Below, piece after piece: positions 1 through 10,300 of a DNA stretch of 17,269 nt (position 1 is the first letter of the stretch; every line of letters begins with the position of its first letter). The stretch comes from Strigomonas culicis (taxonomy: Eukaryota > Euglenozoa > Kinetoplastea > Trypanosomatida > Trypanosomatidae). The stretch lies in the NCBI GenBank assembly GCA_000482145.1, contig AUXH01000415.1, positions 1 to 17,269 on the forward strand, in the 5' to 3' direction. The notes under the pieces were generated by a model. It had not been told where the DNA came from. It saw only the letters and a list, made by a program, of their open reading frames with translations, and made no database searches. Made by a program: the position numbers and the translations under genes.

Positions 1-3000
1 CACAGCCGCCTCGCGCGCCGTGCGGGGGCCGCGCCCGCCGCGTGCGCGTCAGGCGTGCCCAGTAGCAGATGCTGCAGCGCGGGCGGGATGCGCTCTCGTC
101 CAACGTTCTCCGGCGCCGGCACGCGCTGCGCCTCCTCCAGCGCAAACAGGCGCAGTCTGCCCCCCTTCGCGTGAGGCGCCGCGCGGCGCCGCTCGCCCGC
201 GCCGTCCTGCGGCGGCGGCGGCGTGAAGGGGTTCAGCGCGTCGCTGACGGAGAGGCGCAGCGCGGCCCTCTCCGCCTCGGTCAGCCGCTCGAGGTGTCCC
301 AGTATTTCCTCCAGCGAGAGTCGGCCACGCCTATCCTTCGTGTGCGTGCTGCTGTCGCTGCCCCCCTCTCCGGTGCTGCCCGCCGCGCGCTCCGCGTCGC
401 CGCTGCGTCGCACGAGGTTCGACTGCAGCGTGTTCGAAAGGGATAAATCCGACGGGTGCCCGCGCCGCCGCATCAGCCCCGCGGCCACCGCCCTCGCCGG
501 GAAGACGCGGTCCCCGGTGTCGTGGCGGCCGTGCGCCGCGACGGGCTCCAGCCCGCCCCTCGGCCCCTCATCGCTCCCATCGTCCGCGTCGTCGTCGCCA
601 TCCTCAGAGGCGCTCGACGCGGCGGAGGAAGAGGAGGACGACGCGGCGGCGCCGTGGCCGCGGCAGCGGCGCGCGCTCTCGAGAAACGTCCGCACCTCCG
701 CCCGCCGCGCGCCCTCCGCGGCCGACGGGGTGGCCAGGAACAGCATCACGTCCACCAGCGCCATGAGCAGGCACCACTCGACGGTGAAGAAGTGGCCGTC
801 CGCCAGCACGACGCTCTCCGCGGTCGCCGCCGTCGGCGCGTCAAGTTCCTCGCAGAACGCCTTCCGGTCGGCCTCCCGTTCCGCATCGGCCGCCGCGCCG
901 ACGCCCGCCTCCGGCGCCTCCGCCGCGCGCAGCCATAGACCGGCGGGGAGGCTCACCGGCTGCAGAAACGACTGCTTCGCCGCACGTGTGATCTGCCGCG
1001 CGCTCTCCGTACACGGGGGTGCGGCAGGCACCGCCCCGGCCACAGGCGTGACGCAGCCGCTGCCGCCCTCGCTCGCCCGCGCGGCAGCCGCCGCCCGCGT
1101 CTGCAGCTGCGTGTACTGCGCGGCACCGCACAGCGCGGCCACGCACGTTGCATCCGCCGCGGCGGGCGCGGGCGGTGGCGGCCGCAGCTCCTCGCGCGGC
1201 AGGGGGAGGGAAGTGAGGGAGGCGGAGGAACACCGTGTCCGGGTCGTGTTCGTGGGCGTCGTGTGAGGCTCACTGTCGTGAAAGCCGTGATTCGTCGAGG
1301 TGTTCCAATTCGTGTGTGGCCGCAGCAAACGCTCTCGCTCCACCGACTCCGCCGCGGCCTCCTGCGGCTGCTCCCGCTCTTGCGGTGGGTGCTGCTGCAT
1401 CGACTTGCACGCCGCGACGACATCCTTCAACAAGAAGAGGTTCGTCGCGCAGAGGCTGCCGTGGCTGTGGTGTCCCGCGTGTAGCTGCTTCAGCTGCCGC
1501 AGGACAGCGTAGATGAGCGTGCGGATTTTGTTCTCAATCTCATCTGCGGACAAAAAGCGGTCTTTACGCAACGTGCTGCCCAGATCCATCTCCACGGCGG
1601 AGGCACCGGCCGCAGTGTCGTCTGCGTGATTGCCACTCGCCGTCGCGGTCGGCATGCTATTCGAAAACAAATAATCGACAAAGTGATCGCGCAGATTTCC
1701 ACTTGTCACTTGTGGAAATGCAAGCGAAAGCAGCAACGTAGGAAACACAGGATCCTCCACACCGTTCGGATGGGTCCTATTTGTATTACTAAAATTCGTA
1801 TAGTCCCCACCTGTGCTTTCTCGTGCTAAAGGTGTCCCGCCATCACTACCAAGCGATGTCGGTTGCTTCTTGTCATCCGTAGTGGCCTTCCCACGATGCG
1901 CCTTCGGCTCTACGTCTACGTTTTTAACGGACGACGATCGCCGCGAGTGGAGCAGAATCGACTTTATCTCCGTGCTCATCTCCCTCACGTCCTTCTCCAG
2001 ATTTGCAGAAGCATCACGGACATCCGCTTCGTGTCTTTCAGCTGAAGATTCTCGTTCGGTTGAGAAATGGTTCGGCTTTGCCTTTTTTTTCTTGTCAAGA
2101 GCAACCGCATTAGTCGTGCTAGTATTGTTGTTGGATGTAGCATGCGCATTCGCCCTCCTCATGGTACTACCCATTAGATTGTCCGCTTGCGTTTCCTTTA
2201 CTAAGCGTCGTCTTTGTTTTCCCTTTTGCGGAGAAGGGAGCATTGCAAAATGGCCCGTATTCGTATAACTCAGATTATGGCTCTCGCTATTGCTACGGTT
2301 TACAACGACTTCGGTTGCGTCTGCCGGCGCCTCTGTCGCCTCATCGCGTAACGTCAGACTCGTTCGACGTACGCTGCCCACCCCGCCGCTCGCCTCACTG
2401 CCCGTGTCCTTCACCTGTGCACTCGTAGAATGAGAAGTAGCGGTCGGTGTCGTGGTCGCCGATTCGCCCGGCGGCGGGGGCGGGGCCTCCACCTTCTGGA
2501 TCTTCAGTCCTAACACGGGCAGGGATAACGCGAGCTCGTCTAGGTCTCTCCGCAAGGCCGCCACTCCTCGCCCCCATCGGGGGCTGAGGGTCTCCGCGGT
2601 CTGCTCCGGATCTGCCGCGTCCTGGGCGGTGGGGACCGCCTTTGCATCCTCCCTCTCCTGTTGCCGTGTGGACCCTCTCTCGCGCTCCGTCGTGCCCGTG
2701 CGGAGCAGGTCCGCCGGCAGCAGCATCTCCGACAGGTAGTACTGTAGGCGCTCGATCAGCAGGGCGTGGTGCGCCGTGTGCGCCCCGCGCTCCTCCCCCG
2801 CCGCCGCGCCGTCTGCGAACGCCGTTGTGGCGCGCCGCATCGCCGGCCGCTTCTCGTTCATGAGCCTCTGCTGGAACAGGACCTCCGAGTCCCACTCCGC
2901 GCTGCCCCTCACCGGGTAGCAGCTGGTCGCGGGGCCCGCCCCCGGCGCCCCCGCGGCGGTCGTCGCCTCCGCCGCGCGCACCTCCCCCCTCCGCCGCCGC

Positions 3001-4236
3001 GTCGCGCGGGGCCCCTCCTCGCAGCTGACCGGCGACGTCACGGACGAGGCCGGCGCGCAGCTCGGGTGGGTGCGGCCCCCCCGCCGCTGCTGGTCGCGCG
3101 GTGCCTGGTCGGGTGACACGGTGCCCTCTCCCGCCGCGCAGGAGGGGCTCGGCAGGAAGAACAAGGGCTCGTAGGAGGTGCCCCAGCTGAGGGCGTGCTC
3201 GGCGGGCGTCATCAGCGTGTCCAGCGGCGTCATCGGCGAGAGCAGCCAGCGCGCGGCTCGGCGCCCCTCCGCCTCGTCGTCCTTCGCAGCCGTGGCGGGG
3301 CTGTCCCGCTGCAGGGCCGGCCCGCCCGCCTCCCGTCGCTCGGCGGCCGCCGCCGCCACGGCGAGTCCCAGCAGCGCGCTGAGGAGCTTCGTCAGCCGCC
3401 GCAGGGACCGGTGGAAGATGTCGCCGTCCATGACAAACACACGCACGGAGAGATCTCGCCGGTCGGCCGGATGCGGGTCCGCCGCCGGGGCACTCGCGCT
3501 GCCGTTGATCGTGAAGGTGTTGTGGCGCCTGTTGTGACTCGGTGTCGTGAAAAACGATGGGTAGTCGATGAAGGAAGTCGACCGCATCGCGGCGTCGCCG
3601 TCGCGGCTGCTGCTCGTCGCCGTCGTCGTCGTATCCGCATTCCTCTGCTCCCGCCGCTGCGTCGGTCCGTCCTCTCGATTGTACAAGTACTTATAAATGT
3701 AGTCCGTGTCATAGTACGACGGGAGCGCCGAGGTGGCGATCTGATGAGTGAGGTAGGCGTTAAAACGGCTGTCAAAGTGGTAGCTGGGCGGCGCCTCCGC
3801 CGCGGCGCCGCCGCGCCGGGCCTCCGGCGGCAGCAGCGGGTGCGGGCGCGGGGAGTCCCTCTGCCACTGGAGCGGCTGCACGTCCGTGTGGGCCGCCTCC
3901 TGCTGCGAGTGCAGCTGAGACGACTCGTTGTGATGGATGTGCGTCTTGGTGTTGTGGATCGACAGAAACGGGAAGGACACCTCGGAGGCCACCTCCGTGA
4001 TGGTCCCGTCGCTCCGGTCGGCGGTGGCGGACGCCGCGGTGCTGCCGGTGCTGCGGGGGCTCGTCGTCGTGTAGCGGCTGCTGGTGCCGCCGGGCGTCGG
4101 CAGAAAGCCGCCCGCCCCCGCGCGCCAGCCGCGGGCGTGCGTCGGCGTCAGGGGGTTGTTGCTGATGAAGCTGATCCGCGCGGCCGCGGCGGTGTCCTGC
4201 ACACCACCGACCGCGGTGTTGTTGTTATTCGCGGTG

Positions 4237-4237
<1 letters not shown>
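1..4237 (-). CDS. C-terminal part of giant protein with degenerate kinase domain (3' end outside window; frame-shifted relative to 5' part)
   Basis: One minus-strand frame has no stop from about 4562 to the left edge. It becomes protein-like just after the Asn run at 4238-4270 and continues the gene that starts at 6190. The first stretch is low-complexity with a few structured islands (about 3670-3800, 3340-3460, 2690-2780 and 2480-2560). From about 1772 it resembles a protein kinase: HPN at 1764-1772, a hinge-like SGNLRDH at 1683-1703, then a helix ending LRQLKQLH and a catalytic-loop-like HGSLCATN at 1440-1463. The catalytic Asp is replaced by Ser and the Lys by Cys, while the Asn is kept. 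No DFG is visible. An alphaF-like segment (VEWCLLMAL) lies near 800, and LSVSDALNPFT at 222-254 resembles the last kinase helix. I infer a pseudokinase, possibly a scaffold or allosteric protein. I could not find the N-lobe glycine loop or VAIK lysine by eye. An acidic Ser-rich stretch lies at about 560-660. Confidence 0.72.
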
Positions 4238-4270
<33 letters not shown>

Positions 4271-5939
4271 GGTTACGGTGGTGAGGAAGGCATTTGTCGG
4301 CTTGCGCACGTGCCTCGGCGGTGTCACCCCTCGTTCGTCGCCGCGGGCATCCGGGCTGCTGTGCGCGCCAGAGCTCGCTGCCGCCAGCGGGCTCGACGCG
4401 CGGTCGGCGGACGAGTCCCAGCCCTGCGGGTACTTCACCGCGTACTCCGGCAGCGGCTGGCTCCATGGACGCACACGGCTGTGGCTGACACTCAGGGACA
4501 GAAACGGAAGCGCCTCCGACGAGAGCGAGGGCTCCGAGAGCTCCGGATGCAGGCGAGTCGGGTCAGCGCCCGGCGGCAGGCGCAGGCTGTCGTATACGCG
4601 CGTCGGGCGCTTCTTGTACGGCCGCCCGTGGCGCTCGTTGCTCCGCTGCCGCCGCGCGGCCGGCGCCTCCGGCGGATGCTGTGGGTAGGCGTCGGCGGCG
4701 GCGACGGCCGGCGGGAGCGAGGCGGCGGGCAGAAAGTCGAACGAGAAGTCGACGCCGCGCGCCACGCAGTCGCCGACGTACAGCCGCCGCCCCGACAGCG
4801 GTGGTGCGGCGGCCGCCTGCGCCACCGGTACGATCCGCACGCCACCGTCGCCGCTGCGGTGCACGACACCCCTCTGTCGGCCGCTACTGTCGTAGGTGGT
4901 GCGACGCTGATCCCCCTCCTGGTACGACGGGGCATGCGCCGCGTGGCTGTCGTTCAGCTCGGCCAAGTTCTTGACAGACAGGACTGGGATGAGCACACTG
5001 TTGCTGGTGCCACCGAGCTTCGTCTCGCGATACGTGTTATTCAGGTCCATCAGGGAGAGCTGCGGCGGTGTTCGGCCACTCTGGCTGAGGAGGAAGGAGC
5101 CCGAGGCCGCGAACCCAGCCACCTGACTGCTCCCCGTCACCGTATTATCCATCGTATTATTATTGTTGTTATTACTATCATTCGTGTAACTCGTCATGAC
5201 GGTGGCGGCGAACTTCGGGGAGGCACTGTACGCGACGTCGTCTTCAGAGGCGCCCACCCTCCCCTGCTGGAAGGCCGAGTGGAGCGCGTAGCGCTGGTCG
5301 CCGCGCGGGGCGACCGCGCCTGGCGCGCCCAACTTGATCCGCTTGTAATTCCGCTCCGTCCGCACTTCACGCAGTGAAGGGACGTCTATCTTCTCTTCCC
5401 TTTTACGAATCGGAAACAGCAAAGCCGGCCTCAGCCGCTTCCGCTCACGCTCACGATAAAGCGTACTACTGAGCTTACAATCATACTGCGTCATATTCAA
5501 GTCCGTGTTGCTGCTGGCCCCACGGCTGCTGTCCGTGCCGCTCCCCTGGTCGGACGTACAATCGTCCTCCTCCTCATCTTCTGCCCCCTCCGCGTCGGGC
5601 ACGGCCGCGCGCGGCGGCGGCGCCTTGTCGTGCCGCTGGCGGCACAGCAGCCGCGCAACCGCGTAGGACGCGTCGAGCGCGCGCTTCTCGCCGAGAAACT
5701 GGTCGCGGAGCCGCGCAGTCTCGCTGCGCCGGAGCGCCGCCCCGCCCGCGCCACCCGCCTGCTGCTGCTGGTGCTGCGCCCGCACGTGCGCATAGCGCAG
5801 CTGCTGTAGGCTGTGCGGCGCGCGCCGCTGGCTGGACGCGCGGTGGGCCTCCCGCGGCGTCTGGTGCGCGCGGCGGTGGGACGCCTTCGCTGAGCTGTAC
5901 ACCGTCACCGGCACCCCGCTCGTGTCCCCCAGCCCGCGG

Positions 5940-5976
<37 letters not shown>

Positions 5977-6190
5977 AGTGGTGGTGCGGCGGCGCGGCAG
6001 ACGCCTGCACGGTGCCGCTACGCGCGTGGTAGGCGGTGTGGTGCACTATGGAGTGGTCGCTCTCCGCGCTGCTGCCGCAGCTGTCGCTCTGCGGGCCTTC
6101 CACACACCGCGCGTCCGCCCGGCTGGAGGCAGCGCTATCGTGAGATGTTCTTCTTCGGTCGTATGAGAAACGACGAAGTTGGACATTCAT
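4148..6190 (-). CDS. N-terminal part of the same giant low-complexity protein, as read to a premature stop
   Basis: The ATG at 6188-6190 opens a frame of 680 codons that ends at TGA 4148-4150. The sequence is rich in Ser, Arg, Gln, Pro and Ala. It has a Gln run of about 12 after HHHF (5940-5975), a basic segment (RERERKRLRP, RKREEK), a short Asn run near 5160 and an Asn run of 11 at 4238-4270. After that run the last 29 residues are Pro/Arg/Ser-rich and unlike the preceding protein, whereas the neighbouring frame continues with Asn-rich natural-looking protein. The true gene therefore probably shifts frame at about 4236, and the listed stop is an artefact or a lesion. No known domain was recognised in this part. 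It is probably a cytoplasmic or cytoskeletal disordered region, but that is only inference. There is no upstream ATG in the AT-rich leader between 6191 and 6538, which supports this start. Confidence 0.8.
4238..4270 (-). repeat. (AAC)11 microsatellite encoding poly-Asn; site of reading-frame break
   Basis: Eleven AAC codons are followed on the minus strand by ACACCGCG. A further Asn-coding ACCGCGAATAAC segment follows in the other frame. Loss of a single A (AAC-ACC reduced to AC-ACC), or gain of AC, explains the break. Such repeats are prone to replication slippage and to consensus errors. Confidence 0.85.
5940..5974 (-). repeat. CAG microsatellite encoding poly-Gln
   Basis: The plus strand shows an unbroken GCT/CTG run. 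On the coding strand it reads as CAG codons giving about 12 Gln in the N-terminal region of the giant protein, directly after a His-rich HHHF. The length probably varies between alleles or strains. Confidence 0.85.
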
Positions 6191-6285
6191 CGCACTAAAA
6201 GGGAAAAAAAACTATGTGAACACCTGCTTATTTATATGTTATTTTGTTGTTGTTGTTGCTGTATGGTGATGTTTGTGGTATATTT

Positions 6286-6305
6286 CTAGAAGAAGAAAAA
6301 AAGAG
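6286..6305 (-). promoter_or_regulatory. Alternative proximal splice acceptor (polypyrimidine tract plus AG) for the giant gene
   Basis: The minus strand reads an 18-base pyrimidine tract at 6305-6288, immediately followed by AG at 6287-6286. The leader to the ATG at 6190 would be about 95 bases, a usual length for trypanosomatids. It competes with the longer tract at 6562-6618, and both could be used. Confidence 0.45.
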
Positions 6306-6561
6306 TATTGCGTGTCGACTATATAGATGGATTCAATATTTCTTTCCTTTACGTTTCTTTCTTTATTCTTTTGACCTTGTTGTTTACTTTTTTGTTGGAT
6401 TTTTTGGAAGATTCCGTTTACACTTCTTTTTTTTTTGCTTTTTTTTAAAGCGAATATACACTAACACACAAAAGTAAAAAAGAAAACACTTATTGTGATT
6501 TACTTTCCCTTTTGTCTGTATTCTTCTTAACGACTTGACTTCGATAGGAATGCAATGCATT

Positions 6562-6618
6562 GAAAAAAAAAAGAGAGAGAGAGAAAGAGAGAGAAAAAGG
6601 AAGGAGGGAGAGAGAGAA
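6562..6618 (-). promoter_or_regulatory. 57-nt uninterrupted polypyrimidine tract, candidate trans-splicing signal
   Basis: Every base from 6562 to 6618 is a purine on the plus strand, so the minus strand has a CT-rich and T-rich tract of 57 bases. The next AG on the minus strand is at 6540-6539. Using it would give a 5' leader of about 350 bases for the giant gene, with no ATG inside. This is the strongest tract in the window. Confidence 0.55.
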
Positions 6619-7323
6619 TCAATACACAGGGAGAGAAAAAAAAGAGGTATTAACTTAAAAGAACACAAGCATATGCATTACAATACATAATTATTCCTGT
6701 ACGGTTTGTTTCTCACTTTTTTTTTTCAATGTGTATCTAATACGAGCGGCACACTTCAAGCGGTGTGCGTGACAAACAAGAAAAAAAAAGTTCCGTATAT
6801 TAAAATAGAGGGACTAAAAGTGCGGCAACCAAAGAAAGAAAAAAAAAGTACTCTTCTTGATTTGTTTTCTTTAAGCAAACATGTACAACAATAAAGATTA
6901 TCAATTTGAAGAAGAAATGTATGCCAGTCAACAAAGAAAAACAGAACGGAAAGAAAAAAAGAGAAAAATTCCATTTTTTTCTTGTTTTCTCTTTTTTTAC
7001 TTTTCTTTTGCTGTTTATATTATTAAAAGATGAAGTTAAAAAAAAAATGTACAGATATAACACAAATTAGGAAAGCAGAAGAAAACAGAATACCTTACAG
7101 GTTTCTTTTTATTATTATTATGTTTCAGTTTTTATATCACAACCATCACTTCGAAGCGAAGGGCTACTAACAGAAAAACCAAAAACAAAAAGAGGTTCTT
7201 TCGAGAAATGTGAATAATAAAAGCAAAAAAAAGGAGTCAACAGAAAGGGAAAGGTGAAAAAAAAAACAGAATATTTATTGAACGCTCATTATATTTTTCT
7301 GTTTGTATGTTGTCTGTTTGATT

Positions 7324-7339
7324 ATATATATATATATAT
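7324..7339. repeat. (AT)8 dinucleotide repeat
   Basis: A short AT microsatellite in the spacer immediately downstream of the kinase stop codon (TAG at 7348-7350). It lies in the predicted 3' UTR, with no function evident. Confidence 0.8.
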
Positions 7340-7347
7340 TGCAGCCG

Positions 7348-10300
7348 CTAGTTACACATCATATCATTGTATAAAGCATGAAAAAGGTCTTCTTCCACTT
7401 TATTGCTGTCCTCGCTGTTTCTTTTGGACGCCATCACATCCAAATCGTCATTGTAAGCATTAACCTTATTCTCAATAGTATAATTCGCATTCGAATGGGC
7501 GGCCGTACGACCACCGCGTGGGCTGTAGCCTGACAGGCCCTCCTTGAGCATGCGCCCCCGCGCTGGCTCCTCCCGCCCGCCTTCCTCCACGGCCGCCGCG
7601 TCGCTGCCACACGAGCCGCGCGTCGAGGGCTGCCCGCCGGTCGGCGAGGGGCTGGGCGCGGCCGGCGTCTCCGGCTCCGCCGCATCGCTGCTGCTGTCTT
7701 CCCGCGCCGCGCCGGCCAGGATCTGCCCCGCGAGTGAGGCAAACATGTCCACCTCCTCCGCCGCGCGGCCGCCCCGCGCGGCAGAAGACCCCCCGACGGA
7801 TGGCACGAAAGGCCAGTCCCGCTCCACCAGCGCGCTCACCGCTGCCACCGGCGGCGACGGCGGCGGGTGGTGGCAGGTGCAGGACGGCGTGAGGCCGACC
7901 GCCGCGGTGGCGGCCGCCGCCGCGACCATGAAGGGGTGGCGCAGCGCCGCCGCGGCGGAGAGCCGCTCAGCCGGGTCGCGGTGCAGGAGCGACAGCACGA
8001 AGTCCTTCGCGGCGTCGCTGCGCTGCTGCAGCCAGAAGCTGCCCGCGCCGCCGCCGGCCGGGTCGCGGGCGAAGTAACCGTACAGCGCGTCCAGCGCCGC
8101 GGTGTCGGGCCGCTCGCCGCCGTCGCCGAACAGCCGCCGGTGCTGAATGCGCTCCTGCTGCTCGTGTAGATGAGACAGGTTGCCGTGGTGGTGAAACGGG
8201 AAGTGGAAGTTGCTGAGAAAAACGTAGCTCACGATGCCGAGGGCGTACATGTCAATCTTCAGCGCGTTGGCCACCGTCGTCGTGTACTTGGGGACGGCGG
8301 GGGTGTGCGGGCCGCGGTTCAGCAGAAGCGCGATCATCTCTGGTGGCAGGTAGCGCTCGGTGCCGCAGAGGGAGAGCGACAGCAGCTTGTGCGGCAGCGG
8401 GGGCCTGGGGCTGCTGTGGGGCGCCGCCGCCGGCGGGTCCTCCGCCGCTGCATCATCGTCGCTGCTGCAGGGCACCGCGTCGGCCGCGGCCGGCTCCGCC
8501 TCGTCCCCCGAGTCGTTCGCACGCTCCGCGGTGTCCGCCGTCGCGGTGCTGTGGCAGCGGCAGTGCGCATGGAAGCGCGGGCTGTTCGTGGCGGTCCCCG
8601 AGTGGCTGGTGGCGGACCCGGCCGGGTGGGCGAGCGCGGACATGCTGCGGGAGAGGGACAGGTCCTCGTCGTCCGTGACCGCGTCGTGGTAGTAAAGCAG
8701 CAGGTTGCCGCCGGAGGACGCCGGCGATGGCAGGCCGCGGTCGCTCAGGACAGGCGGGAGAAACAGCCGAGGCCCCGGGTGGTGCGGCTCCGCGGGCCGC
8801 GGCCGCGGCGGGCCGTGGGGAGTGGGGCCGCGCGCCGTGGGGCCGACACGGCGCGAAAGCCCAAAGTCGATGAGGCTGGCGCGGAGCATCTGCGGCACGG
8901 GCACCGCCGCGGCGGCGTGCGGCGCCGGGGCCCGCCGTCCGTCGGGCGTGCCGAGGGGCGACACGAGGATGTTCTCCAGCTTGATGTCGCGGTGCAGCAC
9001 GCCGAGGTGCTGCTGCAGGTAGGCAATCGTCTTGAGCAGCTGGAAGATCCAGACGGCGGCCTGCGCCTCGGACACGTAGCCGGCGGCGGGCGCGACGGGA
9101 CGCTGGGTCTGCGCCTGGACAATGAGCTCCTTCGCGTTCACGCTGTTCTGCAGCCACTCCATCATGATGACAAAGTGGTCCCGCGTGCGGAACGAGTGGT
9201 AGAAGGACGTGATGTGGCTGTACTGGATCTGCCGCAGCAGCGCGATCTCGCGCTCCACCTGGAGCAGCTCCACCCGCTGCTGCTGCTCGTCGCTGTCCGC
9301 CGCCCCGTGGGAGGGGGGCGCAGCAGCACCCGCTGCGGCCGTGGGGCTTCTCGCTGCTGGCGCGTCCGCGTCGTCACTCCGGTGCGCCCCCCGCGCAATG
9401 ATCTTCAGCGCGACGCGCTCGCCCGCCGCCGCGGGGGCGTAGCCCCTCCCGGCCGCGCGCTGGTGCAGCTCAAACGGCGTCGCCGCGTACACCTTCGAGA
9501 AGGCGCCCTCGCCGATCTTGTCCTGCTGCGGGTGGAAGATAAAGTAGTTCTCGATGGAGTCGATCCGCTCCATGTGGTTCTGGTTCCCCCTCCCAACAGC
9601 AGCAGCAGCAGCCATGGGGGTGGTGGTGCGCGCCGGTGCCTTGCGGTGGTGGCCGCCCTCGCTCTTCTCCCGCGTGTCTGGCCGTCGGCCACTGGTCCCC
9701 GTGCCGCGGCGCGGCCGCAGGTCGTGCTGGCTCGCGTAGAGAAAGGGCAGCACCGGCACCGACGACGCCCGCAGACGCAGCGGCCGCCGCGGGTGCGCAG
9801 AAGCGCGAGGCGCGTGTGGGCGCGGCGGCCTGCAGGCGGCGCGGGACGTGCCCTGCGCCTCTTCCTCCAGCTCCTGCTCCGTCCGCAACTGATTGTAATA
9901 GAAGTACTTCTCGTACTGTTTGAGCCGCGTTGCGTGTGCCTGCGCCTTGGCGTCACTTTTATTATTATCATTATCATCAGTAGTAGCATTACTGTTCGGT
10001 GGATAGGCAAGCGGGGCCCTATATTGCCTCGTCCGGTGGGCATCGTATGCTTTATTACACAAAGGGTCTCTCTGTTCGGCTGAGCATACGCGGGGCGACG
10101 GCCCTCGCGCTTCAGCGCTGCACTGGCCGCGTCGCGGCGGTGCGCCTGCAGTCGCGGAGGGGCTCCCCTCTCCACCCTCCGCCTCCTGGATCCGCCTCTG
10201 GGCCCATGCGGTGGTTGTGCACACCGCCAATCGCGGCGGGAAGGAGTCGTTTCTAAAGTGGATATCCGAGAAAGGTTTGTTGTAATAATCAAAAACACTG

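Larger units (their letters stand above)
6191..7347. other. AT-rich spacer: 3' UTR of the kinase gene and 5' leader of the giant gene
   Basis: About 1.16 kb without a plausible gene. It holds many runs of 7 to 10 A or T, an (AT)8 run at 7324-7339 close to the kinase stop, a GTT run at 6244-6259, and two good polypyrimidine tracts on the minus strand. The short open frames here are Lys- or Phe-rich and reflect base composition. I saw no tRNA or other RNA gene. Confidence 0.75.

Noticed and set aside
4237..4466. A separate gene starting at the ATG complementary to 4464-4466 in the second frame
   Set aside because: The protein between 4466 and 4270 in that frame looks like a shadow, while the first frame is natural there. 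No splice signal or spacer precedes it, so a frame break at the Asn run fits better.
3195..4688. A 497-codon open frame on the plus strand, with similar ones at 223-1266 and 4310-5377
   Set aside because: They are antisense to the giant gene, have Arg/Ala-rich shadow composition and Leu runs from the microsatellites, and show no recognisable domain.
7148..7162. Short CTTCG/CGAAG inverted repeat as an RNA element or terminator
   Set aside because: A five-base stem with a three-base loop is expected by chance in a spacer of this length, and kinetoplastids do not use hairpin terminators between genes.
6191..7347. Lys- and Phe-rich short open frames in AT-rich spacers
   Set aside because: They follow homopolymer composition, overlap on both strands, and lack any protein-like pattern.
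8170..10083. A 637-codon open frame on the plus strand
   Set aside because: It is exactly antisense to the kinase, is Arg/Val/Gly-rich without motifs, and arises because GC-rich codons on the coding strand seldom create stops on the other strand.
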